Shown: one piece after another, positions 1 to 7,840 of the stretch
Layout: every line of letters begins with the position of its first letter
Position numbering within the stretch: position 1 is the first letter of the stretch
From: Thermoplasmata archaeon
GTDB lineage: Archaea > Thermoplasmatota > Thermoplasmata > Thermoplasmatales > GCA-001856825
Length of the DNA stretch: 64,000 nucleotides
Assembly (NCBI GenBank): GCA_023256475.1
Contig: JAGDXP010000024.1
Location: 267 to 64,266, forward strand
Direction of reading: 5' to 3'
Notes under the pieces: model-generated
The model's input: the letters and a program-made list of their open reading frames with translations, nothing else
Databases searched by the model: none
Told to the model about the DNA's origin: nothing
Position numbers and translations under genes: made by a program

Positions 1-12
1 TTATGTAGATTT

Positions 13-242
13 GTTAGAATAGAACCTTAATAGGATTGAAAGAAAATTAAAAGAAATAATTATACTGGAACGTGGAAATGTTAGAATAGAACCTTAATAG
101 GATTAAAAGTTCGGCTGGACATTGTAGTACGGCTCTATTACGGGTAGTTAGAATAGAACCTTAATAGGATTAAAAGGAAAAGAGGCGTTGAAATTTTCAA
201 TGTGAACGGTTCGTTAGAATAGAACCTTAATAGGATTGAAAG
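13..242 (+). CRISPR. CRISPR array end, four repeats visible
   Basis: Four 30-bp direct repeats lie at 13-42, 80-109, 147-176 and 213-242, separated by unique spacers of 37, 37 and 36 bp; bases 1-12 are the end of another spacer, so the array continues off the left edge. The repeat is GTTAGAATAGAACCTTAATA followed by GGATTGAAAG. Repeats 2 and 3 carry A instead of G at repeat position 26, while repeats 1 and 4 carry G. The 3' end ATTGAAAG is the usual end of archaeal type I and III repeats, which suggests transcription on the + strand with the leader outside the window. No cas gene is present here. No protospacer for these spacers was noticed in the window by eye. Confidence 0.95.
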
Positions 243-247
243 TTTCT

Positions 248-293
248 TACTAGAGTTTCTGATGGAATTCTTAAATTCCTTTGATCTCTAGTA
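248..293 (+). terminator. Nested hairpin directly after the last CRISPR repeat
   Basis: An 8-bp outer stem (TACTAGAG at 248-255 with CTCTAGTA at 286-293) encloses a 6-bp inner stem (GGAATT at 264-269 with AATTCC at 274-279) with a CTTA loop. It begins five bases after the final repeat. It could be a trailer structure or terminator ending the pre-crRNA, but archaeal termination does not usually rely on such hairpins, so the role is inferred. The rest of the stretch to 560 shows no gene; it holds a small inverted repeat CACTC/GAGTG near 400, which may belong to the neighbouring insertion-sequence relic. Confidence 0.4.
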
Positions 294-560
294 TTAACAG
301 TAGGTCTAAAAAATCATAAATTCGAGTTTTCCATATTGAAAAGCCCATGCGAAAACTTAATTTCGACGATCCAAATCATAATATGTTCTTATAAAGTGGG
401 GTAAGGATCACTCCATTAGAGTGGAGATCCGGCTGTCCTATTATCGTTGTACCTCTGATGATAAAATGACTATTCCGTTATCATCCTTCACCGGCAGCAG
501 TATTCAAAGCCTTATGAGCCTTATTATATTCGGAACGGTCATGGCATAGGGGACCATCGA

Positions 561-1260
561 CTATATCATCAGCAACAGAATGTATGCGATCAGTGCGGAG
601 AATATCTGTACGAGGACGCCTTTGATCGTCTTGGATATGAGGCGATCAATCTTCAGGTATGTTTTCATCGTCCTGAGAAATATCTCTATATTCCATCTCT
701 GTAAATATATCCAGTGGATGTAGAGATCAGGAAGGTTCATGATGTCCTTGAGATAATCCTTCCGCTCTCCGTCGATTACCATACTCACGAGCCTGAGCGT
801 GAGACCGTTGCGGAACTCAACAATCTTCTAATAGGCATAAGCCTTGTTCACCCCATACTTCGCGTTCCTCTTTATCCTCGTCACGAATTTTATCCCCTTA
901 TCCTTGAGCTTCATGAACCTTTTGAGATCATAATAGCCCAGTTCGAATTTCAAAACCGATTGATTCAGAGTATTCTGATCTATGCCTTCTATTATCTCTT
1001 CAAATTCTGGATAATTATTCAGGTTCGCGGGAGTCATGAGTGCTTCGATTTTTGTGTGAATCTTTTATATTTCTGGTATCTTATAAATCCTCCTCTTCCT
1101 GGTTATCTCCTTCTCAGGCGATTCTATTATCCTGATTCTCTTGAGATCCTGGACATATGGATCCTCAATATTTCTGCGCTTCCTTCCACAGCTGTTGAAT
1201 CATGCTCTCTTGGAGGAATTGTTCTGGGTTTTTATCGTGTCATATTCTCTCCATGAAAAT
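561..1260 (-). pseudogene. Decayed IS4-like DDE transposase
   Basis: Two track ORFs, 828-1037 and 561-788, lie in the same frame on the minus strand, separated only by a TAG, so they are one gene. The 3' part contains IHWIYLQRWNIEIFLRTMKT followed by a hydrophobic end, which is the Y-x-RW-x-IE region around the catalytic Glu of IS4-type transposases. The middle contains GYYDLKRF and FVTRIKRNA, as expected for the second catalytic Asp region. Reading further upstream in the same frame gives two more stops (TAA just before KIHTKIEALM and a TGA after NNSSKRA) but no frameshift. The amino-terminal third cannot be traced with confidence beyond about 1260. It is a dead mobile-element gene; the + strand ORF over it is a shadow. 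Confidence 0.8.
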
Positions 1261-1429
1261 TTTCCTGTGAGTTTTTATATTCTTTGTTGATCGTTCCTGC
1301 TTTTACTCTGATTGCATTGGAATTTCAATTTCAATAGGATTGTTGAAATAATAACCTGATCATTACGGTACAACAGATTCATTCCATTCTATACGGATAT
1401 TCGTATTATCATATGAATTGATTATAACA

Positions 1430-1529
1430 CGCCGGGGGGGAGATTTGAACTCCCGATCCCTTGCGGGAACAGGCTTTCTGTACCTGAAGAACTCCAGGCC
1501 TGCGCCTTACCGGACTGGGCCACCCCGGC
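1430..1529 (-). tRNA. tRNA-Ser(GGA) with a 16-nt intron
   Basis: On the minus strand GCCGGGG and CCCCGGC form the acceptor stem; a GCC/GGC D stem, a GGGAG-TTCAAAT-CTCCC T arm and a long variable arm (TCCC-GCAA-GGGA) identify a class II tRNA. The anticodon stem CAGGC/GCCTG encloses 23 nt beginning CTGGA, which fits a 7-nt loop with anticodon GGA plus a 16-nt intron at the canonical position after base 37. The discriminator is G (complement of base 1430), as expected for serine rather than leucine. CCA is not encoded. Confidence 0.88.
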
Positions 1530-1579
1530 AAATTCAAACCGCATAACATTTAATATTATATTTGTTTTTCTAAGTACAT

Positions 1580-2344
1580 ATGGAATTACCTGAAGGTACT
1601 ATAGAGGTTATTGATACATTCATCAAGGAATTCGTGAATAGCAAAGATGTGGTATTGGGGATCTCAGGCGGGATTGATTCATTAATGGTGGGTTATTTCC
1701 TAAAAAGAAATATTCCAAAGGAGAAGATACACCTTTATTCTCTGCCTTATAGAAAGGAAGACCAAGATGTTATTAAAGTTGAACAATTTTTGGGAATTGA
1801 AATAGAGAGAATATACATAGATGAATTTATGCAACCATTCCAAAACCTAGTAAATGACAAGAAGGCCTTTGGTAATGCAATGGCAAGGATAAGAATGACC
1901 ATACTTTATTCTATGGCAAATAAGTACAACGGCTTGGTTGCAGGAACTTCAAATAAGAGCGAGATTTTAACTGGATATTTCACAAAATTTGGAGACGGCG
2001 GTTCTGATTTTCAGCCATTGGGTGATCTCTATAAGACTCAGATATACGAATTGGCCAGAAAATTAGATTTTCCTGATTGGGTATTAAATAAGAAACCAAG
2101 CGCCAATCTCTGGGAAGGGCAAACCGATGAAGATGAGCTTGGCATAAGGTATGCTGATCTGGATAAAATATTGCAATGCATTGAATTTTTCAAAAATAGG
2201 GAAGAATGTCAAATAAAAACAGGACTCGATATGAAATTGATAAATAGAGTCTATGAGATGGTAGAAAATTCAAAACATAAAAGAATAATATTATATATTC
2301 CAAAAATAAATTTTAGGTCAGTAGGTACGGATTGGCTTGAATGA
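1580..2344 (+). CDS. nadE: NH3-dependent NAD+ synthetase
   Basis: This enzyme amidates deamido-NAD+ to NAD+ using ammonia and ATP in the cytosol. The protein (254 aa) shows the PP-loop GISGGIDSLM near residue 28 and the conserved GTSNKSE, KFGDGGSDFQPLGDLYKT block that binds deamido-NAD. The length is right for the stand-alone synthetase, with no glutaminase domain, so free ammonia is the nitrogen source. The ATG lies about 26 nt after TTTAATATTATA, consistent with a leaderless transcript starting at the ATG. It is convergent with the next gene and abuts its stop codon directly. Confidence 0.95.
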   Translation: MELPEGTIEVIDTFIKEFVNSKDVVLGISGGIDSLMVGYFLKRNIPKEKIHLYSLPYRKEDQDVIKVEQFLGIEIERIYIDEFMQPFQNLVNDKKAFGNAMARIRMTILYSMANKYNGLVAGTSNKSEILTGYFTKFGDGGSDFQPLGDLYKTQIYELARKLDFPDWVLNKKPSANLWEGQTDEDELGIRYADLDKILQCIEFFKNREECQIKTGLDMKLINRVYEMVENSKHKRIILYIPKINFRSVGTDWLE

Positions 2345-2791
2345 TTATTGCACTGGTGGATTTGGCGGGGATTGAGTGAATGCCATCTGCTGTTCCTTAG
2401 TTATTAGGGAATCGAATTTAGTATATGCAAGTATCATCAGGATTCCGGTAATGAGGAAGGAAAACAGAAGCGCTATTATACCCCATAAAAGTGTTGAAGA
2501 TTTTGCCTGAGTATATTGCTTTTCCTCTACCATCTTCTTTATCTTATTGATCCTGGTATAAACGAATAGCGTAATCACTCCGAGAATTATGTATATTACC
2601 CCTACGAAGAAAATTAATGTTACTAATCCTACCACAACCTCCAAAATACCAATTATCAATTGGAGTATTCCTGACCACTTCAGGAGGGTCATGATTGATT
2701 GATATTCCGGAGGTTTTATTTCTGTTGGATTATATATTGGTTGACTACCTGGGTATGTTCCGGATGTCATATTAAAGTAATTTATTCCCAA
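2345..2791 (-). CDS. Small membrane protein, DUF5362-like
   Basis: A 148-aa protein with a short Pro-rich N-terminal tail and three hydrophobic segments: roughly residues 35-57 and 58-78 as a hairpin, then 102-124 after a basic stretch (RINKIKKMVEEKQ). The tandem hydrophobic hairpin followed by R-I-x-K-I-K-K and a third helix resembles the DUF5362 type of small integral membrane protein, of unknown function. It is monocistronic and its stop abuts that of nadE. Family placement is tentative; the membrane topology is clear from the sequence. Confidence 0.7.
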   Translation of the reverse strand: MGINYFNMTSGTYPGSQPIYNPTEIKPPEYQSIMTLLKWSGILQLIIGILEVVVGLVTLIFFVGVIYIILGVITLFVYTRINKIKKMVEEKQYTQAKSSTLLWGIIALLFSFLITGILMILAYTKFDSLITKEQQMAFTQSPPNPPVQ

Positions 2792-2865
2792 TATTTAATC
2801 TTGTTTAGAACATTTAATTAGTTTAATATAAACATTTTAGTGTTAAAATGATTCAATGATTCCTC

Positions 2866-3204
2866 TTAAATTAGCTTAAGATGTCCTGTGATTTTATCAA
2901 CAACATCCTCCTCTGAAGGTCCAAAACCAACACAGGTTAAAGTGTCAGGAGGTAATTGAGTTAGACCAGCATCTCTTACCTCATAGAACGGGACTCCCAA
3001 CTCCCTAGCTTTGAGTTCTAACTGAATAATTTCAGCTTCATCTTTTGCCCACAGTGCCACCTTCTTCTGACCGTCCTCCAACCATTTCCTTAACGTCTTT
3101 TTATCTGAGTTTAATGCCATTATAACGGCTGCATGGGCCACCTGCACAGCTATCTTTCCCTTTCCCATATCCAGATCCTTTCTAACAGCAAAGGTTGCTT
3201 TCAT
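2866..3204 (-). CDS. pth2: Peptidyl-tRNA hydrolase 2
   Basis: This enzyme releases peptides from peptidyl-tRNAs dropped by ribosomes. The 112-aa protein has the signature of the archaeal/eukaryotic Pth2 family: KATFAVRKDLDMGKGKIAVQVAHAA at the N terminus, then LGVPFYEVRDAGLTQLPPDTLTCVGFGP and EEDVVDKITGHLKLI at the C terminus. Length matches the family (about 115 aa). It is transcribed away from the 3247 gene from a 42-bp divergent intergenic region. Confidence 0.96.
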   Translation of the reverse strand: MKATFAVRKDLDMGKGKIAVQVAHAAVIMALNSDKKTLRKWLEDGQKKVALWAKDEAEIIQLELKARELGVPFYEVRDAGLTQLPPDTLTCVGFGPSEEDVVDKITGHLKLI

Positions 3205-3246
3205 TCATATGAAAAATAGTTATGGATAATAAGCATTTAGCATAGG

Positions 3247-3882
3247 ATGAATTTTTATCAGTCAGCATTGATATCACTGGCAGTTTTCACCGCAATATTC
3301 TATTATCATTGGAATAGATTTGACCAGTCAATTGACGAATCCAAGTTTGCCAGATTTTTGGCCTTTGGGATACTTACTGGCATTGTTTATGGTTTTCTGT
3401 TTTCATACCTTTACATCTTCGATTTTTATTCTGCTTTTGTAATAGTTTTCTCAACTCTTCTTCTTTTCCCTGTAATTGAATCTGGTGCAATTCTATCAAT
3501 TATATCGGGGAAACACAGAAAGGAGAAAAATCTACCCATCCTCTCAACAGCCATTGGTGGTGGAATGGCCCTACCACAGATATTCTTCTACTCTATACTA
3601 CTTTCGACTTCCTTCCTTGATGTTTTATTCTCGATTTCACTAAGTGTAACTGCAATATTTTCTAACATGATCTCGTCATATTTAATTGGAAATGGAATTT
3701 CACATGGAAGGATGATTATATACTATAATGCATCTATAATAACTCAGTTTCTAGTGGGATTCACTTTGGTCTCTGATTACCTTTTTGGAAGATACTCAAT
3801 TTTCATCTCAATCTCCCTTTCTGCATTCTCCGCAATAATATATATGCTTATTTTCAATAGGTATAATAATGAAATGGAGTAG
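3247..3882 (+). CDS. Polytopic membrane protein, unknown
   Basis: A 211-aa protein with about six hydrophobic segments and no recognised catalytic motif. One conserved-looking stretch is PVIESGAILSIISGKHRKEKN, which places a basic loop after an acidic intramembrane residue. It is the first gene of a + strand operon whose members overlap: its 3' end overlaps the transglutaminase-like gene by 14 nt. The context suggests that it serves the membrane-anchored protein downstream, but no function can be assigned. Confidence 0.75.
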   Translation: MNFYQSALISLAVFTAIFYYHWNRFDQSIDESKFARFLAFGILTGIVYGFLFSYLYIFDFYSAFVIVFSTLLLFPVIESGAILSIISGKHRKEKNLPILSTAIGGGMALPQIFFYSILLSTSFLDVLFSISLSVTAIFSNMISSYLIGNGISHGRMIIYYNASIITQFLVGFTLVSDYLFGRYSIFISISLSAFSAIIYMLIFNRYNNEME

Positions 3883-5023
3883 TGTGATACTGGCCATAAT
3901 CTTTCTTGTGATATTGGTACTTTCTTCTTTCATTGTCAATGACCTTAAGGGGAACGTCAATTTCCTAAATGGCTTTGGAACATCCGGTTATTATTATGTG
4001 CCAGATTCCATGGATATAATTTTGAGCGAAAACTACAGCATGAGCGCTTCAGTTGAAGGAAATTCGGATTATTACATTATTATGAGTGTACCACAAAATA
4101 ACAGTTATCAGGCTGGTACCACCTCCCTTGTCTATGGAGCAAATGTTACAGAACAACTTTACAATCAATTCAATCTTACCTATTTCAAGTTCAGAATAGG
4201 AGGCGGAAATAATTTTATAAATGCAACCTACAACTTTACAACTTACGGGTATAGCTGGCATGACCTGATGAATGACAACTCAACTGTTTCCATGATACCA
4301 CAATACCTGAAGGCAGAATATGATCATCCTGAATATTTCAATTATACAGATGGTTTGAAGAAATACAGCTATGAGGTCATCAATCCAAATTTTTTCAGAA
4401 ATATGACATTGAATTTAACCAGGAATTACTCTACCGTAGTCGGTAAGCTTGAAGCTATTTATGACTATATTGAGGAAAATTACAAATACAATATATCGTA
4501 CAATTTTGGGAATGTACCATTAACTGCACAGCAGGTATATCAGAAAGGTGAGGGTGATTGTGAAGAGCTTTCCTACCTATTTGAAAGTATGGCCAGAAGC
4601 ATTGGTATACCCGCCTGGACCCAATACGGCATACTCATTAACAAAAATGGAGATTCATATAGTGTTGCTGAACATGCCTGGGTTCAAACTTACATACCCA
4701 TTAACAATACCTCTGGAAGTTTTGTCACTATTGATACCACCGTTGAAGCCGGAAAATCTCCGAGTCAAATTTTGAACCTTGGTTTTCTGGTTAAATATCC
4801 CAATGAATTAATGCTTTGGACTGATGATGGCAATTCAACTCATATGGCTTTTTTCCACATTTTCCTAGAGTATCCTGAGTTTGGTGTAGTCATCAGAAGT
4901 ATTAATCAGGTCTTCTATGTAAAGGAGTTTAATCAGTTCGGTCAAATTCCAATTTCAGGCCTGCAGCAGGTGATGTTTTATGGAGTTAATACCGTATATA
5001 ACAATAAGCAGAAAGAGGATTAA
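3869..5023 (+). CDS. Membrane-anchored transglutaminase-like protein
   Basis: The 384-aa protein has one N-terminal transmembrane anchor (residues 4-24) and a large outer domain rich in N-x-S/T sequons. Around residues 220-300 it shows the Cys-His-Asp triad pattern of the transglutaminase-like fold: GEGDCEELSYLFESMARSIGIP (Cys), VAEHAWVQTYIP (His) and FVTIDTT (Asp). Archaeal members usually act as cysteine peptidases or remain uncharacterised, so the reaction is unknown. The ATG overlaps the preceding gene by 14 nt, and its 3' end overlaps the HisA-like gene by 44 nt, so the genes are probably translationally coupled. Confidence 0.88.
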   Translation: MKWSSVILAIIFLVILVLSSFIVNDLKGNVNFLNGFGTSGYYYVPDSMDIILSENYSMSASVEGNSDYYIIMSVPQNNSYQAGTTSLVYGANVTEQLYNQFNLTYFKFRIGGGNNFINATYNFTTYGYSWHDLMNDNSTVSMIPQYLKAEYDHPEYFNYTDGLKKYSYEVINPNFFRNMTLNLTRNYSTVVGKLEAIYDYIEENYKYNISYNFGNVPLTAQQVYQKGEGDCEELSYLFESMARSIGIPAWTQYGILINKNGDSYSVAEHAWVQTYIPINNTSGSFVTIDTTVEAGKSPSQILNLGFLVKYPNELMLWTDDGNSTHMAFFHIFLEYPEFGVVIRSINQVFYVKEFNQFGQIPISGLQQVMFYGVNTVYNNKQKED

Positions 5024-5462
5024 AGAGAAGGTTGATTGGGATTCTCTAAGTTCCTCTAAACTGTGGATAATTGATCTTGACGCAAAAATGGGGAAAGAGA
5101 TGAATTTCAAGTTATATAGCAAACTGGATTACCTGGATTTGATATTGGATATTTCCGCTAAACACCCTGATGATGTATTCGATGCGCTTACTTCAGGAGC
5201 CATAAGGGTGACAGTATCAGGAATTATAGAGAATAAGAAAATCTCCAGCATAATTGAAGCTACGGATAATGCCATATTTACCGTGGAATCCTTGGAGCAA
5301 TACCAGAAGATCAGGGGGCTTGGAGGTTCTAAGTTTTTCTCCAATATTATTTCTCCTCCGTTTTACGATGAATTTTATTCACAGAATATTGAATGTGATA
5401 ATTGTTATAAACTAGTTACCATTGAAGAGTACAATGGGGGAAGAAACAAGGAAACTGATTAG
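4980..5462 (+). CDS. Compact HisA/HisF-like protein
   Basis: A 160-aa protein that reads like a shortened TIM-barrel relative of the archaeal HisA-related (MJ0703-type) family: LIPYITISRKRI at the start (strand 1), WIIDLDAKMGK (strand 2 with the D-L-D-A motif), LDLILDISAKHPDDVFDALTSGA, then NAIFTVESLEQYQ near residue 100. HisA proteins are about 240 aa, so roughly a third of the barrel is missing or strongly reduced. The tail carries a CDNC pair. The start is uncertain because it overlaps the upstream gene by 44 nt. The family call is an inference; an unrelated fold is possible. Confidence 0.55.
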   Translation: MELIPYITISRKRIKEKVDWDSLSSSKLWIIDLDAKMGKEMNFKLYSKLDYLDLILDISAKHPDDVFDALTSGAIRVTVSGIIENKKISSIIEATDNAIFTVESLEQYQKIRGLGGSKFFSNIISPPFYDEFYSQNIECDNCYKLVTIEEYNGGRNKETD

Positions 5463-5904
5463 CTATATCAAGAAATTGACGGGAAAATATGAACTGAAAG
5501 AATCCGAAATCATCAACCTCCTAAGCATAAAAAATGATTATCTCACCCCAGATGAAGTTAAAGAATTTCTAAGGATAGCTCTCTCCAAGGGATATTTAAA
5601 ATTTGAAAACGGATTTTACAGGATAATGATTTCCACAGATGATTTCGAGCCTGATCTGAATTTTTTTCCAGATATGGATAAGATTAGGATGGAAAATGAA
5701 GATGTGGATATATTCACAGAAGCTATGAAGAGGATAATCAGCAAAACTGGTATGCAGAAGAATGCCATTGTCAAGGAAATAAACATGATGAAGGAATCGA
5801 ATCCTTTTCTTTACCCGGAAGTGGCCATTTTATATATTGCAAAGCGAAATGGAGTAAATGTGGACGATTTAATTGAAAAAAGCAGAAAAATTATAATCTC
5901 GTAA
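5434..5904 (+). CDS. DUF2240-family protein
   Basis: A protein of about 156 aa with the DUF2240 arrangement: a helical N-terminal half with ESEIINLLSIKNDYLTPDEVKEFLRIALSKGYLKFENG, in which the DYLTPDEV...A..KGYL pattern is typical, and a C-terminal helical half ending ILYIAKRNGVNVDDLI. The family is archaeal, probably nucleic-acid binding, and uncharacterised. The track starts at a TTG (5422), but the ATG at 5434 is the more natural start and still overlaps the upstream gene. It is the last gene of the four-gene operon beginning at 3247, and its stop faces the TPR gene. Confidence 0.75.
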   Translation: MGEETRKLISYIKKLTGKYELKESEIINLLSIKNDYLTPDEVKEFLRIALSKGYLKFENGFYRIMISTDDFEPDLNFFPDMDKIRMENEDVDIFTEAMKRIISKTGMQKNAIVKEINMMKESNPFLYPEVAILYIAKRNGVNVDDLIEKSRKIIIS

Positions 5905-5907
5905 ATT

Positions 5908-6639
5908 CTATTTTGTCTTCTCTAACGGATCCCTATTTAGATATGAGGCATATTTCGTGGCAAGATCGTATTGCTCCAAATCCATGGCTATATCAGATGC
6001 AGCACTGAATATTTCCTCATAATTATTGACAAAATCGATTCTCTCCTTTTTCTTTTTTATTTTAGAAGCTTCCTTTAACATTTTATCAATGAAATTGTCA
6101 ATAACCTTTAGAGCCTCTTCTCCGCTGACGTTTTCTGCCAATAGATAAGCGTAGTTTATGGTGGCCTGAGCCTCCATATCCAGATTTCCTTCTTGTGCCG
6201 ATAATTCTATGGCCTTCTTGAACAATTGACTGGCTTCCTTGAAATCTTCCAATATGGTTGCCAGGGATATCAGAGAGTAGATATAATTTTCCTTATCGCC
6301 GGACTTTTCAAAAAGTTCAACTGCCTTTTTTGCATATTCTATTCCCTTCGGATCTTCAAGCTGGCTCAATATTTGTGAAAACAGGAGATAAGATTCTGCC
6401 ATCCTGTGTTCATCGTTCAATTCCTGTGAAATATCAACGGATCTCTCAGCGAATTCCTTGGCCTTTTCAATGTCAGGGTTCTCTTGGTAAAGAAAACATT
6501 CAGAGAGAATTCTGTAGGCGTCCGATCTGATATGGGGTGAACCTATGTTGCTTATGTTTTCATTCAAGAACTTAATGCACTCTTGAAATTCTCCTGCATC
6601 CTCTAGTTCGAGCGCTTTGTTAACTATTTCCTGGTCCAT
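5908..6639 (-). CDS. TPR-repeat protein
   Basis: A 243-aa all-helical protein with about five tetratricopeptide-like repeats, for example AYRILSECFLYQENPDIEKAKEFAERSV, AESYLLFSQILSQLEDPKGIEYAKKAVEL and YIYSLISLATILEDFKEASQLFKKAIEL. TPR arrays mediate protein-protein contacts, and nothing further can be read from the sequence. Its start overlaps the end of rpe by 20 nt on the same strand, so the two are co-transcribed and probably translationally coupled. There is no signal peptide or membrane segment, so it should be cytosolic. Confidence 0.88.
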   Translation of the reverse strand: MDQEIVNKALELEDAGEFQECIKFLNENISNIGSPHIRSDAYRILSECFLYQENPDIEKAKEFAERSVDISQELNDEHRMAESYLLFSQILSQLEDPKGIEYAKKAVELFEKSGDKENYIYSLISLATILEDFKEASQLFKKAIELSAQEGNLDMEAQATINYAYLLAENVSGEEALKVIDNFIDKMLKEASKIKKKKERIDFVNNYEEIFSAASDIAMDLEQYDLATKYASYLNRDPLEKTK

Positions 6640-7291
6640 TTACACTCACACTCATAGCATTTCTTAGGAAATTAATGTTTTCCTTTATTTTACCATTAAA
6701 TATTGCTGAGGCTGATACAATTATATCTGGACCATGGGACACTACTTCTTTAATATTCTCTCTGTTTATGCCCCCGTCCACACCGATTTCAAAGTTAAAA
6801 CCATTCTTCTCCCTAATCCCCCTGAGTAGGTCAATTTTCCCCAATGATTCCTTTATCATCTTTTGCCCTGAGAATCCTGGCTCTACCGTCATTACTAGGA
6901 CATAATCCACCCTATCCAGAACGTCCTCAATAGAGTAAACTTCAGTTCCCGGGTTTATAGCAATACCCGCACTTACCCCCTTTTCCTTGATCTTTTGTAT
7001 AACTCTTGTTACCTGTACAGGAGATTCCCAATGTATTGTGACGTACTTTGAGAATGATGTGTATTCATCTATGTACCTGTCAGGATTAGATATCATGAGG
7101 TGTGATTCTATGGGTATAGGGATTTTATCTTTCAACCTCTGCCCCAATGGAATACCGAAAGTCAGATTTGGTACAAAATGCCCATCCATAACGTCCAGAT
7201 GTATCAGATCGATTCCTCCCTCAACTGCTTCCTTTATGTCCCTCTCAAGATTCAATAGATCTGCCGAAAGTATTGAAGCTGAAATTTTCAT
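6620..7291 (-). CDS. rpe: Ribulose-phosphate 3-epimerase
   Basis: The enzyme interconverts ribulose 5-phosphate and xylulose 5-phosphate in the pentose phosphate route. The 223-aa protein shows the full TIM-barrel signature: KISASILSADLLNLERDI, the metal-binding LIHLDVMDGHFVPNLTFG, IESHLMISNPDRYI, YVLVMTVEPGFSGQKMI and the catalytic FEIGVDGGINRENI. Length is standard. It heads a two-gene minus-strand operon with the TPR protein and is divergent from the Lrp-type regulator across an 84-bp spacer. Confidence 0.96.
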   Translation of the reverse strand: MKISASILSADLLNLERDIKEAVEGGIDLIHLDVMDGHFVPNLTFGIPLGQRLKDKIPIPIESHLMISNPDRYIDEYTSFSKYVTIHWESPVQVTRVIQKIKEKGVSAGIAINPGTEVYSIEDVLDRVDYVLVMTVEPGFSGQKMIKESLGKIDLLRGIREKNGFNFEIGVDGGINRENIKEVVSHGPDIIVSASAIFNGKIKENINFLRNAMSVSVNGPGNS

Positions 7292-7375
7292 TTGCTTTTC
7301 ATGTATATTTGAATTATAACCTTTGCGTGCTGTCTCACTTCAAAAATAATTTATATAATTTCAAATTGTATCGCG

Positions 7376-7840
7376 GTGAAAAAGAGTTTTGATGCCCTGG
7401 ATGTTAGGATCATAAATGCCCTTAGAGACGATGCAACCATCGGATATGGGGAGCTCTCAAGAAAAGTCAGGGCACCGCCAACCACGGTATATCAGAGAAT
7501 TAAAAAAATGAGGGAAAATGAGGCAATAAGAAAGATCGTTCCATTGATTAACCATGAATTTTTCAATTACAATTTAACTGTGTTTCTACTTATAGGAGTC
7601 TCAGACATTAAGGAAATAGAAAGGATTGGCAAGGAATTGTCGAAATTCGATGAAGTAATGGAATCCCATCACATCACGGGCACTTCCAATATTCTTGTAA
7701 AGATAAAGATAAGGGACAATACTGAATACAGGCAATTCCTATCAGAAAAGATTGGAGCCATCAAGGGTATAAGGGATGTTCATGACTTCGTAACATTGAA
7801 TACATTCAAGGAAGAACCAACTGTAAGGCTGAAGGTATGA
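7376..7840 (+). CDS. Lrp/AsnC-family regulator
   Basis: A 154-aa protein with an N-terminal winged helix-turn-helix (ALDVRIINALRDDATIGYGELSRKVRAPPTTVYQRIKKM) and a C-terminal RAM-like alpha/beta ligand domain (VFLLIGVSDIKEIERIGKEL... ITGTSNILVKIKIRDNTEYRQF). It starts with GTG, about 25 nt after TTATATAA, which fits a leaderless transcript. The next gene begins inside its stop (ATGA overlap), so it probably controls the ABC exporter encoded behind it. Divergent rpe may also be a target. Confidence 0.93.
   Translation: MKKSFDALDVRIINALRDDATIGYGELSRKVRAPPTTVYQRIKKMRENEAIRKIVPLINHEFFNYNLTVFLLIGVSDIKEIERIGKELSKFDEVMESHHITGTSNILVKIKIRDNTEYRQFLSEKIGAIKGIRDVHDFVTLNTFKEEPTVRLKV

Noticed and set aside
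714-1256. 180-aa + strand ORF over the transposase relic
   Set aside because: It is the antisense shadow of the minus-strand transposase frame, with no recognisable motif; the minus strand carries the IS4-type signature.
1320-1360. TTTCAATTTCAATAGGATTGTTGAAA near the transposase relic as a stray CRISPR repeat
   Set aside because: It shares only the short AATAGGATTG string with the repeat, and the rest does not match; chance similarity in AT-rich DNA is more likely.
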